64,000 nucleotides of DNA. Origin: JAXMCK01 sp046349395. Its GTDB lineage: Bacteria > Pseudomonadota > Alphaproteobacteria > Geminicoccales > Geminicoccaceae. Both the position numbers and the translations under genes were made by a program. Of the stretch, positions 1-7,744 are shown in pieces. The notes under the pieces were generated by a model. It was not told the origin of the DNA, ran no database searches, and worked only from the letters and a program-made list of their open reading frames with translations. Location: assembly GCA_046349395.1 (NCBI GenBank), contig JAXMCK010000006.1, positions 496,001-560,000 of the forward strand, in the 5' to 3' direction. Position 1 is the stretch's first letter, and every line of letters starts with the position of its first letter.

Positions 1-225
1 TTGCTCCTGATACTAATTCGGCTGAGGTTTGTGCAAATTGCTGGATGTTCGAACCCGCCACGATACCAATCGTCTGGGACCGGCCGGGGCCAGCTCGCCG
101 CGGGTCGATCAGCGACTTGGAAACGTGACCCGCAGCATGAGGCAGTCGTAGGCCTGTATTCTACTCCTCGTTGAACAGTATCGTACAACCGCACGTGACA
201 GGTGCGTTCACATACCTCTGCGGCA
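1..225. other. left-edge non-coding stretch before the IS256 element
   Basis: No convincing gene, RNA or repeat is visible in the first 225 bases. The base composition is slightly less GC-rich than the window average. The IS256-family element interrupts it; the sequence continues after the element at 1653. Confidence 0.5.
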
Positions 226-233
226 GCGCATGG
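226..233. repeat. 8-bp target-site duplication, left copy
   Basis: GCGCATGG immediately outside the left inverted repeat of the IS256-family element. The identical 8 bp lie immediately outside the right inverted repeat at 1645-1652. IS256-family transposases make 8-9 bp duplications. Confidence 0.9.
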
Positions 234-260
234 GGTCGTGTCCCAGGTGGTGGTGTAGCT
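234..260. repeat. IS256-family terminal inverted repeat, left
   Basis: 27 bp that begin GGTCGTGTCCCAGG and end at base 260. They are the exact reverse complement of 1618-1644. Confidence 0.93.
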
Positions 261-299
261 GGGCGTTGGTCCGCCGCGATGCGGGCAGGGCCGGATTGG

Positions 300-1499
300 T
301 CAGGCGGCCAAGTCGGGTAGCCTGACGGTGGTACTGTCGCCTAGTGGGGCGATCGTCTCAAGGGTCATGTAGCGGGCACGTTGGACGGCCCACTCGTCGT
401 TCTGCTCGTGCAAGATGGCCCCCACCAATCGGGTGATCGCGGTCTCGTTGGGGAAGATGCCGACGACGTCGGTCCGCCGCTTGATTTCGCCGTTGAGGCG
501 CTCGAGCGGGTTGTTGCTATGGATCTTGGCCCGGTGCTGGACGGGAAAGGTCATGTAGGCCAACACGTCCGTCTCGGCTTCGTCCATGAAGGTTGCGAGC
601 TTGGGTAGTGTCGGCCGGAGCTGATCAGCGACCTTGCGCCACTGGAGCTTGGCGGCCTCGGCGTCGTTCTGAGCAAAGGCGGTAGCGATGAATGCTGCAA
701 CGACCCGCCGACCGTTCTTGCCGGCATAGGCCAGGGCGTTGCGGGCAAAGTGCACCCGGCAGCGCTGCCAGGTGGCGTTAAGCAGCTTGGCGACGGCAGC
801 CTTGAGGCCCTCGTGCGCGTCAGAAACCACCAGCTTGACGCCGCGCAGCCCACGTCGCCTGAGCTTGCGCAGGAAGGCGGTCCAGAACGTCTCCGCTTCG
901 GATGGCCCTATGTCCATTCCCAGGATCTCGCGCCGACCGTCGCTGTTGGCCCCGACGGCCACGATTACCGACACTGAGACGACCCTGCCGTTCTGCCGGA
1001 CTTTCACGTAGGTGGCGTCGATCCACAGGTACGGCCAATCGCCTTCCAAGGGGCGGTCGAGAAAGGCCGAAACTCTCGCATCGATCTCCTCGCAGAGCCG
1101 GCTGACCTGGCTTTTGGATATACCGGTCATGCCCATCGCCTTGACCAAATCGTCGACCGAGCGGGTCGAGACCCCTTGGATGTAGGCCTCCTGGATCACG
1201 GCGGTGAGCGCCTTCTCGGCCATCCGCCTCGGTTCGAGAAAGCCCGGGAAATAGCTGCCCCGCCGCAGCTTGGGGATCCGCAGTTCTACCGTGCCGGCCC
1301 TGGTCTCCCAGTCCCGATCACGATAGCCGTTACGCTGCGCCAGCCGCTCGGAGCTTTTCTCGCCGTAGGCAGCACCGGTCAACTCGCCGACCTCCAGCTC
1401 CATCAGCCGCTGGGCGGCAAAGCCGATCATCTCGCGCAGAAGGTCGGCGTCGGGAGCCTTCTCGATCAGCGCCCGGAGGCTCATCATCTCGTCGGTCAT
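300..1499 (-). CDS. IS256-family transposase (DDE)
   Basis: This is a cut-and-paste DDE transposase of the IS256/MULE type (399 aa, the usual length). The three acidic catalytic positions are seen in order: D in LWIDATYVKV, D in VVSDAHEGL and E in NNPLERLNGEIKRR. The Cys/His region RCRVHF lies between the last two. The start at MTDEMMSLRALIEK is preferred. A longer reading from 1616 would translate the leader hairpin and the edge of the terminal repeat into low-complexity sequence unlike the family. No frameshift or stop interrupts it, so it should be active. Confidence 0.95.
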   Translation of the reverse strand: MTDEMMSLRALIEKAPDADLLREMIGFAAQRLMELEVGELTGAAYGEKSSERLAQRNGYRDRDWETRAGTVELRIPKLRRGSYFPGFLEPRRMAEKALTAVIQEAYIQGVSTRSVDDLVKAMGMTGISKSQVSRLCEEIDARVSAFLDRPLEGDWPYLWIDATYVKVRQNGRVVSVSVIVAVGANSDGRREILGMDIGPSEAETFWTAFLRKLRRRGLRGVKLVVSDAHEGLKAAVAKLLNATWQRCRVHFARNALAYAGKNGRRVVAAFIATAFAQNDAEAAKLQWRKVADQLRPTLPKLATFMDEAETDVLAYMTFPVQHRAKIHSNNPLERLNGEIKRRTDVVGIFPNETAITRLVGAILHEQNDEWAVQRARYMTLETIAPLGDSTTVRLPDLAA

Positions 1500-1561
1500 C
1501 GGCGGTCTCTCGGTCAGGTTGGTGTCGCAACCCGATCCTACCGGCATCGTCGATGACCACC

Positions 1562-1610
1562 GCGAAGCCTCTCGCCAGCGTGCTCGAGGCGCGCTCGCGA
1601 GAGGCTTCGC
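1562..1610. repeat. leader stem-loop of the IS256-family element
   Basis: A perfect 14-bp inverted repeat, GCGAAGCCTCTCGC (1562-1575) with its complement at 1597-1610, is separated by 21 nt. It sits 63-111 bases upstream of the transposase start and 7 bp inside the right terminal repeat. In other insertion sequences such hairpins hide the start region in transcripts that read in from outside; that role here is an inference. Confidence 0.7.
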
Positions 1611-1617
1611 TACCATC

Positions 1618-1644
1618 AGCTACACCACCACCTGGGACACGACC
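1618..1644. repeat. IS256-family terminal inverted repeat, right
   Basis: 27 bp exactly complementary to 234-260. It lies on the transposase-upstream side. Confidence 0.93.
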
Positions 1645-1652
1645 GCGCATGG
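1645..1652. repeat. 8-bp target-site duplication, right copy
   Basis: GCGCATGG, identical to 226-233. Confidence 0.9.
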
Positions 1653-2202
1653 GCGGTCAAGCTGCGCGCACTTTGGCCGTCGCGATAAGTTGGGACTGTG
1701 GCTTGCCAAAGCGCTCTTGCGATGATGGGGCAGCGGCTCGAGCCCCCGACCCTTCGGCGAGGTGATCCTTGCCCTTTTGGAAAGCCGTCGGTCTGTGACC
1801 GAGGCACTCATCGTGATGGACGGCTTCGACCACTCGTCGTGCCGTACAGGTTCTTGAACATGGATAACGAGTGCCTAAGTAGATAAAGGTGAGGCAATCA
1901 CGGGTGGACAGAAAGGACGATCTCTTACTGACAATCTCGGTTCACACATACGACGCATCCGCAAATAAGGGTGGCGTCGACACGAGATCAGACGGCGGGA
2001 CATCTCGCCGCCAGTAAGAAAGGGCCAACGGCCCACAGGCAAGAGCACCAGAAGGACTTCTTGCCACACGACGACAAGCAGATGCGGCCGGCCTGTATCG
2101 CCGGAACCGCCCGAAGGGCCCCGACAGCAATGCCGGGGCCTTGTCGTTTGGGAATCAAGCATCGGTCGAAATCGTCCCAGCGAGAGCGATACGGATAGGG
2201 CG
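1653..2202. other. intergenic region between the two insertion sequences
   Basis: About 550 bases without a supportable gene. The short open frames here lack family resemblance and ribosome-binding sites. It holds one hairpin (2117-2140) and ends in the left target flank of the IS110 element. It may be the remains of older insertions, but nothing specific can be recognised. Confidence 0.45.
2117..2140 (+). terminator. GC-rich hairpin, possible terminator
   Basis: GGCCCCG (2117-2123) pairs with CGGGGCC (2134-2140) around a 10-nt loop, followed by TTGTCGTTT. The T tract is weak and no gene is recognised upstream, so a terminator is only possible. Confidence 0.4.
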
Positions 2203-2221
2203 CTCACTGGTGCACCTTGGT

Positions 2222-2426
2222 GTCGGCGGATGCAGAGCCGCGAAGAGGCCTAGCATGCGCCGGCCCGAGCACCTGCCGTGACGGCCAAGGTCGCTTGCCG
2301 CTCGACGGCCCGCTTGAGACCCGCCGGACGGCAGGTGCCGGGAGAGCGGGACGGACCACAGGGTGAAGCGCCAGTGCTTGCCGGCCAGAGCGCCTGTCAG
2401 TGAGCGATCCGCACGATCTCCCGGCT
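2222..2426 (+). ncRNA. bridge RNA of the IS110-family element
   Basis: The leader folds as expected for an IS110 bridge RNA. A 5' stem-loop is CGGCG-ATGC (2224-2233) with GCAT-CGCCG (2253-2262). The target-binding loop is closed by ACCTGCCGT/ACGGCAGGT (2271-2279/2328-2336). It holds a left guide AAGGTCGCT (2287-2295; 7 of 9 identical to the left flank 2196-2204), a small hairpin GCCG/CGGC (2297-2309) and a right guide CGCTTGAG (2311-2318; perfect complement of core plus right flank 3744-3751). The donor-binding loop is closed by GCCGGGAG/CTCCCGGC (2337-2344/2418-2425). It holds left guide CACAGGGTG (2357-2365; identical to right-end 3734-3742), hairpin GCGC/GCGC (2368-2371/2390-2393) and right guide CAGTGAG (2398-2404; complement of core plus left-end 2203-2209). 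The exact transcript ends are unknown. Confidence 0.87.
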
Positions 2427-2450
2427 CGGGTGACTGTAGCGCAACCCGAG
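2425..2450 (+). promoter_or_regulatory. hairpin abutting the transposase ribosome-binding site
   Basis: CTCGGGT (2425-2431) can pair with ACCCGAG (2444-2450). The right arm overlaps the first bases of the GAGGAG Shine-Dalgarno (2448-2453) of the IS110 transposase. It could act as the 3' end of the bridge RNA or dampen transposase translation; both are inferences. Confidence 0.45.
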
Positions 2451-2461
2451 GAGATCCTCAT

Positions 2462-3718
2462 ATGCCGTTGCATGCCGGTCTGGACTGGGGCGGTACCCGT
2501 CACGCCCTCTGTGTCGTCGACGGGATGGGGCAGGTCGTCGCCCGCTTCGAGGCCTGCCACGATGCGCAGGGCCTGGCCGAGATGCTGGCCCGGCTGCGAC
2601 GGGCAGCCCCGCCGGCCGAGTTGCCCGTCGCTCTCGAGCGGCCTTCCGGCCTGATCGTCGATGCCCTGATCGAGGCCGGGCATCCGGTGATCCCGATCCA
2701 CCCCAACGTGGTGAAAGCCTGCCGGCCCCGCTACCGGGCCGCCGGCGGCAAGAGCGATCCGGGCGATGCCTACCTGCTGGCGGATCTGCTGCGCACCGAC
2801 GGGCACCGCTTCCAGCGGCTCGTACCCGCCTCGGACGAGATCAGAGCCCTGCGCGCGCTCGTCCGCGGCCGCGACGATCTGGTCGCCCACCGCGTGGCGC
2901 TCGCCAATCAGCTCCGCAGCCTCTTGGAAAGTTTCTGGCCCGGTGCGGCCGCCGTCTTCGCCGCCATCGACAGCCCGGTGGCACTCGCCTTCATCGGCCG
3001 CTATCCGACCCCCGACAGCGCCAGCCGCCTGGGCGAGAAACGCTTGGCGGGGTTCATGGCCCAACACGCCTATTGCGGACGCCGCTCCCCGGCCGAGCTG
3101 CTCGCCCGGCTGCGGGCCGCCCCGACCGGCCTCGCCAGCGAGGCCGAAGCCGATGCCATCGCCGCTTGGCGATCCGTCTGCAAAGCAGCCGGTGGCGGAG
3201 CCACCGGAGGGGGAGAGCTCGCGCGCACCCTGGTCGCCGTCCTCGAGCGCCTCGTTACCGAGATCGCCAAGCTGTCCTCGCGCATCGAGCAGGCCGTGGC
3301 CGACCTGCCGGATGGGAGAATCGTCATGTCCTTCCCGCGCGCCGGACGCGTCTGTGCCGCCCAGGTCCTGGCCGAGCTCGGCGACGTCCGCGAGCGCTTC
3401 CCCACAGAGGACCAGCTCGCCGCCGAAGCCGGCGTCTGTCCGGTCACACACGCTTCCGGAAAGAGCCGCGGCGTCGTCTGGCGCTGGGCCTGCAACCACC
3501 GCCTCCGACGAGCGATAACCTGCTTCGCCGACAATTCCCGCCACGCTTCCGCCTGGGCCGCCGCCATCTATCGCAAAGCTCGCGACCGAGGCTGCAAGCA
3601 CCCACACGCCATCCGCATCCTCGCCCGCGCCTGGGTCCGCGTCCTCTGGCGCGCATGGCACGAACGCACCCCCTATGACCCCGACCGCCACGCCGCAGCC
3701 CGTAACCTCGCAACCTGA
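2462..3718 (+). CDS. IS110-family transposase (DEDD/serine recombinase)
   Basis: A 418-aa RNA-guided recombinase of the IS110 family. The N-terminal RuvC-like DEDD domain shows D in GLDWGGTRHALCVV, E in VALERPSG and the double D in KSDPGDAYLLADLLR. A helical middle is followed by the Tnp_20 domain, with the conserved serine in the THASGKSRG segment. The start at MPLHAGLDWG is preceded by GAGGAG; an upstream in-frame ATG at 2363 would read through the bridge RNA and is rejected. The frame is intact. It acts with the RNA encoded just upstream to join the circular element to a CT-centred target. Confidence 0.95.
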   Translation: MPLHAGLDWGGTRHALCVVDGMGQVVARFEACHDAQGLAEMLARLRRAAPPAELPVALERPSGLIVDALIEAGHPVIPIHPNVVKACRPRYRAAGGKSDPGDAYLLADLLRTDGHRFQRLVPASDEIRALRALVRGRDDLVAHRVALANQLRSLLESFWPGAAAVFAAIDSPVALAFIGRYPTPDSASRLGEKRLAGFMAQHAYCGRRSPAELLARLRAAPTGLASEAEADAIAAWRSVCKAAGGGATGGGELARTLVAVLERLVTEIAKLSSRIEQAVADLPDGRIVMSFPRAGRVCAAQVLAELGDVRERFPTEDQLAAEAGVCPVTHASGKSRGVVWRWACNHRLRRAITCFADNSRHASAWAAAIYRKARDRGCKHPHAIRILARAWVRVLWRAWHERTPYDPDRHAAARNLAT

Positions 3719-3745
3719 CCATCCAAAGCTGGACACAGGGTGTCT

Positions 3746-4091
3746 CAAGCGTTCTCGACTGAAACTGAACGTGTTCGCTGTTCGCCGACGACACGCTGCT
3801 GAAACAATCTGCCACGAATTACTTGGTGATTTGTTTCTGACAATGGCGGCGCCCTCATGCGGTGAAATAATATTTCAAGCAGCGGCGGCACCGCGACATA
3901 TCGTTGAAACCTTGCCGGCACATCAAGGCTCCGCAGTCGACTCACAGTAGAGTCGATAATTCAGGAACCCTACCGACCACCGAAATGCCGTAGACCTCTG
4001 TGGAACGTCCAGGTTTCTCCTGGAAGGACCATGATCGGCGCAGTTGAACTGCGCTCGGGGTCCAACGGCACGCGGACGAAAGGAACGTGTC
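3746..4091. other. non-coding region between IS110 element and M23-like gene
   Basis: About 345 bases, more AT-rich than the surroundings, without a gene. It carries three small palindromes. TCGACTC/GAGTCGA has a 6-nt loop (3937-3956). TCCAGG/CCTGGA has a 5-nt loop (4008-4024). GCGCAGTT/AACTGCGC has a 1-nt centre (4038-4054). The last two lie in the probable 5' leader of the downstream exported protein and could be operators. No -35/-10 pair was assigned. Confidence 0.5.
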
Positions 4092-6014
4092 ATGACGGCA
4101 TTGTTCGCTATTCCTTCGACGTCACACCTCGTGCGCACGACGGCCCTGGCCTTCGCCTCCCTCGCTCTGGTGCAGCCGGCGCAAGGTCAGGAGAAGGTCT
4201 CGTTCCCGGCCAGTGCTGCCGACATAGCGCCATCCGGGCTCTGGGCGGTCACCAACTTCGACGAAGGGTGCTGCACGCTCGATTTCAACGTGCTGCGCTA
4301 TGTCGGCGGAAGCTGGAAGAGCAAGACCAGCGGCACGGCGAACAGCACGAACTACGACTGGGGCGTGCCGCTCTACGCTCCGGCTACCGGCCGGGTGGCA
4401 AGCTGCTGGCGCAATTTTCCGGACGATCCGGATCTGACCGACGCCCAGCCGCCCAACAACGACAAGATCTTCACGGGCGGCAATCACCTCGTGATCCTGA
4501 CCGAGCAGGGGAAGGCGGTCTCGATCAACCACCTCAAGGCGGGCACCATTCCAGCCAGCCTGTGCCCGAGCAATGCGGGATCGACCGTCTATCCGGCGAC
4601 GACGGCGAAGGAGGGTGACTGGCGGGTCGCAGCCTACATCCAGCCGAACGACCGTCCGCTCGTGCGCGAGGGGCAGTTCGTCGGGCGCGTCGGCAACTCC
4701 GGCTCGTCCGGCGGGCCACACCTGCACACCTCGATCCACGATGTCGGGAGCAACGATTCGAAAGGTCGCCCGAGACTCGGCGAGGCGGAGCCGTTCCGCT
4801 TTCGCTACGCTTGGGGCCATGCCTATGCGAGCACGACCAACACCAGCGCCAATGGCTGGTACCGCCTGCGCGGCGGGGAGTTCTCCGGCAATCCGGCCTG
4901 CCCGACCTGCCTGACCAAGATGATCCATCCCTCACCCTATCTGCGACGGGCGGAGGCGTCGGCTGGCAATATCACCAAGGTCGAGCCGGTCTTCGTCTCC
5001 GGCAATCGGCTCGTGACCGCGCTCATCAACAAGTCCGGCAAGCTGCAACTGACGAGCTGGGACCTCGTCGGCGTCAGCAGCATCCAGCGCAAGCACGACC
5101 TCGAAGGCATCGCGGTGAAGGATGTGCGGATCGTGCAGCCGATCGGCGACCACGTCCTCGTCGCCGTGATCGACCAGGCCAACAATCTGCGGATGCAGGC
5201 CTACGGGATCAGCCCGACCGGCAGCTTCCTGAAGGTGGACGAGATGGCGGCGGGGGCGGTGAGCGGGCTCGAGATGGCCGTGAGCAACGCGCCGGACAAG
5301 ATCGCCATGACGGCGGTGCGGCAGACGAACGGCGTGCTCAAGGGCATCGCCTGGGACATCAAGATCGAGTCGGGCGGCGTCGCCAAGATCAAGCGGCTGG
5401 GCGAGGCCACCGCCGGATCGACGAGCGCGACGCTGTTCGGCTTGGCGGGTGCGCGCAACTTCCACGGGTTCTTCACCGGTGTGCGCGACCCCCAGGGTCG
5501 TCTGCTGGTGACACCGTGGAAAGTGTCCACCAACGGACTCAGCATCCAGCTCGGAACCAGCATGCTCGGCCCCTCCGCTCTCCCGCAGATCGACGTGGAG
5601 GCCCTGGCGCAAGGTGTCGTCGCCGCCTACCGCGACACTGACGGCAAGCTGCGGCTGACCAGCTTCGAGGCCTCGGCTGCAGGCAACATCGTCGCCAAGC
5701 GCGACGAGCTGCAGTCGAGCGGCAAGTTCAACGACCTCGAGATGCTGCGCACGCCGCACAGTGGCTCGAACGTCACCGTCGTGCTCTGGGACGAGGACTA
5801 CAATCTGCGCCTCACGAGCTGGCTCATGAGCGGCAACGGCACCAACCTGCGGCGGGCCGGCTCCAGCGTAGCGGGACGCGCCGACCGTATCGCCGCCGCC
5901 GGTACGAGCCGTTCCTATCCGGGACAGGATCCGCGCGACATGATCATCACCGCCTCGGCCGATGCCGACGGCAATCTGAAGCTGATCAGCTGGGACACCA
6001 ATCTCGTCGACTGA
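4092..6014 (+). CDS. exported M23-like protein with sevenfold C-terminal repeats
   Basis: 640 aa. A signal peptide (residues 1 to about 32, cleavage near AQG) is followed by a LytM/M23-type domain (about 50-240). The region after it (about 297-640) consists of seven repeats of about 49 residues, each ending in a motif like GKLQLTSWDL or GNLKLISWD, which suggests a seven-bladed beta-propeller. In the peptidase domain, D89, H147 (INHLKAG) and the HLH of GPHLHTS (H210, H212) are present. The first zinc ligand of the HxxxD motif is serine (S85), so hydrolase activity is doubtful. Cysteines 60/61, 105, 158 and 270/273 fit disulfides outside the cytoplasm. An AAAGGAAC-like site precedes the ATG. 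Likely a cell-wall-binding or degenerate lytic protein. Confidence 0.8.
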   Translation: MTALFAIPSTSHLVRTTALAFASLALVQPAQGQEKVSFPASAADIAPSGLWAVTNFDEGCCTLDFNVLRYVGGSWKSKTSGTANSTNYDWGVPLYAPATGRVASCWRNFPDDPDLTDAQPPNNDKIFTGGNHLVILTEQGKAVSINHLKAGTIPASLCPSNAGSTVYPATTAKEGDWRVAAYIQPNDRPLVREGQFVGRVGNSGSSGGPHLHTSIHDVGSNDSKGRPRLGEAEPFRFRYAWGHAYASTTNTSANGWYRLRGGEFSGNPACPTCLTKMIHPSPYLRRAEASAGNITKVEPVFVSGNRLVTALINKSGKLQLTSWDLVGVSSIQRKHDLEGIAVKDVRIVQPIGDHVLVAVIDQANNLRMQAYGISPTGSFLKVDEMAAGAVSGLEMAVSNAPDKIAMTAVRQTNGVLKGIAWDIKIESGGVAKIKRLGEATAGSTSATLFGLAGARNFHGFFTGVRDPQGRLLVTPWKVSTNGLSIQLGTSMLGPSALPQIDVEALAQGVVAAYRDTDGKLRLTSFEASAAGNIVAKRDELQSSGKFNDLEMLRTPHSGSNVTVVLWDEDYNLRLTSWLMSGNGTNLRRAGSSVAGRADRIAAAGTSRSYPGQDPRDMIITASADADGNLKLISWDTNLVD

Positions 6015-6042
6015 ACGCAACAGGGTGTCCCATGAAACGGAG

Positions 6043-6064
6043 CCGCCGGCATCAGCCGGCGGCC
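6043..6064. terminator. bidirectional hairpin between convergent genes
   Basis: A perfect 9-bp stem, GCCGCCGGC/GCCGGCGGC, with loop ATCA lies midway between the stop at 6014 and the oppositely directed stop at 6087. T tracts are short, as is common in GC-rich genomes. Confidence 0.6.
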
Positions 6065-6086
6065 TTCCGCGTTCCTGCGGGCAGGC

Positions 6087-6770
6087 TCAGCTCTCGCGGA
6101 CGTAGGTGATCACGGAGAGGAAGCGGATCGGGAGCTTGCGCAGCTCTTCGGGCCCGTGCGGGGCGTCGGCGTCGAAATAGAGGGAGTCGCCGGGGCCCAG
6201 CAGCCACGTACGGGCGCCGTGGCGGTAGCCGACCTCGCCTTCGAGCACGTAGATGAACTCGATGCCGGCGTGCTGGAAGACGGGGAAGACGTCGGACTCG
6301 GCGGTGAGCGTGACGAGGTAGGGCTCGACCATGAGCGGGCCCGAGGGGACGTGGCCCAGGAGCTGGTACTGGTGGCCGGCACGGGTGCCGCGGCGCTCGA
6401 TGGCGAGGCCCTGGCCGGCCTTCACGAAGGTGGCCGAGCGGGTGTCGTCGTAGCTCTTGAAGAAGGTGGCGATGGGGACCTGCAGCGCCTTCGCCAATGC
6501 TTCCAGCGAGCCCAGGGACGGCGAGGTGGCGCCGTTCTCGATCTTGCTCAGCATGCCGGCCGAGAGGTTGGCGGCCTTGGCGAGCTCGGCGATGGTGACG
6601 TGCAGCTTCTCGCGCTGGCGGCGGACCTCGTAGCCGATCGCCTGCTCCAGCACGCGGCCCTTGGCCGGCCCGCCGTGCGGATCCTGGAAGGGATATGTTT
6701 CCACCGCGCCGTCGTCCCGCCTGCCCATGGATGCGCCGTACGTCGCGTGGGCCCGGGTGGCAATGGGCAT
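6087..6770 (-). CDS. XRE-family regulator with C-terminal cupin
   Basis: 227 aa. An N-terminal helix-turn-helix of the XRE type (about 45-100; LSAGMLSKIENGATSPSLGSLEALAKAL) is joined to a cupin domain (about 145-225; HAGIEFIYVLEGEVGYRHG, GPGDSLYFDADAPHGPEEL). Such PuuR-like proteins usually bind a small ligand in the cupin and control nearby catabolic or transport genes. It follows panE by a few bases, so it is probably the last gene of the acyl-CoA ligase-panE operon. The start at 6770 is favoured by coupling to panE; MGRRDDG at 6728 is an alternative. Confidence 0.85.
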   Translation of the reverse strand: MPIATRAHATYGASMGRRDDGAVETYPFQDPHGGPAKGRVLEQAIGYEVRRQREKLHVTIAELAKAANLSAGMLSKIENGATSPSLGSLEALAKALQVPIATFFKSYDDTRSATFVKAGQGLAIERRGTRAGHQYQLLGHVPSGPLMVEPYLVTLTAESDVFPVFQHAGIEFIYVLEGEVGYRHGARTWLLGPGDSLYFDADAPHGPEELRKLPIRFLSVITYVRES

Positions 6771-6775
6771 GGGGC

Positions 6776-7744
6776 TCAGCCGCCGGCGGCGGCGCGCAGG
6801 CGGAGGAGGGAGAGGACGGTGTCGATGGTGGGGGTCGGCAGCTCGACGAGGCGGCCCAGCTCGGCGACGGCACCGACGAGAGCGTCGAGCTCCAGCGGGC
6901 GGCCGCGCTCCAGGTCCTGCAGCATGGAGGTCTTGTGGGCGCCGATGGCGGCGGCCCCGTCGATGCGCTTGTCGACGGAGATGGGGAAGGTGACGCCGAG
7001 GCGCTCGGCGACGGCCTGGGCCTCCAGCATCATGGACCGGGCGACGGCGCGCGTGCCGGGGTCGGCGCAGATGGTGTCGAGCGTGGCGAGGGTGAGGGCG
7101 CTGATCGGGTTGAAGGAGAGGTTGCCCCAGAGCTTGACCCAGATCTCGTCGCGGATGCGGGGGCGGATCGGCGCCTTGAAGCCGGCGGCGATGAGGGTCT
7201 CGGAGAGCTCGGTGACGCGCGGGGTGCGCTCGCCCGACGGCTCGCCGAGGGTGAAGCGATCGCCTTCGACGAGCTGGACGACACCGGGCTCGACGACCTC
7301 GGCGGCGGGGTAGACCACGCAGCCGACGACGCGCTCGGGCCCGATGCCGGTCCACTGCACGTCGCCGGGGTCGACGCATGTGAGGCGGCGGTCCTGCAGC
7401 GGGCCGGGGAGCCGGTAGAAGTACCACCAGGGCACCCCGTTGACGGCCATGACGACGGTGGTGTCGGGGCCGAACAGCTTTCGCATGGCCGGGACGGCCG
7501 CCGGGACCTGCATCGCCTTCAGGGTGACGATGACGGCGTCCTGGGGGCCGAGGTCGGCGGGGTCGGCGCTGGCGCGGGGGTGGGTCGTGAAGTTCTCGCT
7601 GTCGGTGCACAAGGTGAGGCCGCGGTTGCGGATGGCGGCCAGATGTGGGCCGCGGGCGACGAGGGAGACGTCGGCGCCGGCACGGGCGAGGCGGGCGGCG
7701 AGGAGGCCGCCGATCGCACCCGCCCCGTAGACGCAGAGCTTCAC
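6776..7744 (-). CDS. panE: 2-dehydropantoate 2-reductase (ketopantoate reductase family)
   Basis: 322 aa, the usual length. The N-terminal Rossmann motif is GAGAIGG (KLCVYGAGAIGGLLAARLARAGADVSLVARG), and the C-terminal ApbA_C helical domain includes LWGNLSFNPISALTLAT. The family reduces ketopantoate to pantoate with NADPH for CoA synthesis. Paralogues in catabolic operons often reduce other 2-keto acids, and the neighbours here (acyl-CoA ligase, cupin regulator) leave that open. It overlaps the ligase stop by 4 bases, so the two are translationally coupled. Confidence 0.85.
   Translation of the reverse strand: MKLCVYGAGAIGGLLAARLARAGADVSLVARGPHLAAIRNRGLTLCTDSENFTTHPRASADPADLGPQDAVIVTLKAMQVPAAVPAMRKLFGPDTTVVMAVNGVPWWYFYRLPGPLQDRRLTCVDPGDVQWTGIGPERVVGCVVYPAAEVVEPGVVQLVEGDRFTLGEPSGERTPRVTELSETLIAAGFKAPIRPRIRDEIWVKLWGNLSFNPISALTLATLDTICADPGTRAVARSMMLEAQAVAERLGVTFPISVDKRIDGAAAIGAHKTSMLQDLERGRPLELDALVGAVAELGRLVELPTPTIDTVLSLLRLRAAAGG

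Larger units (their letters stand above)
234..1644 (-). mobile_element. complete IS256-family insertion sequence (1411 bp)
   Basis: The element is bounded by perfect 27-bp inverted repeats (234-260 and 1618-1644) and flanked by identical 8-bp duplications (226-233, 1645-1652). It contains one transposase gene on the minus strand. A 14-bp perfect inverted repeat (1562-1575 / 1597-1610) lies between the transposase start and the right terminal repeat. Perfect ends, an intact reading frame and a matching duplication indicate a recent, probably still mobile insertion. Confidence 0.95.
2205..3743 (+). mobile_element. IS110-family element with bridge RNA (1539 bp)
   Basis: IS110 elements have no terminal inverted repeats, so the ends were deduced from the bridge-RNA guides. 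The core dinucleotide CT occurs at 2203-2204 and 3744-3745. The left end inside the core begins CACTGG and the right end finishes CACAGGGTGT. Donor-guide segments in the leader match both ends, and target-guide segments match both outer flanks. The element has a 257-nt non-coding left end, a DEDD transposase and a 25-nt right end, as in the IS110 (not IS1111) subgroup. Boundaries are inferred but rest on four independent matches. Confidence 0.85.

Noticed and set aside
1653..2202. Possible small genes or tRNA-like folds between the two insertion sequences
   Set aside because: No cloverleaf or T-loop motif could be built, and the short frames lack starts with ribosome-binding sites.
2204..3748. 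514-residue open frame antisense to the IS110 transposase
   Set aside because: It arises from codon bias of the transposase on the other strand, has no family motifs, and the plus-strand frame has a complete DEDD transposase with a ribosome-binding site.
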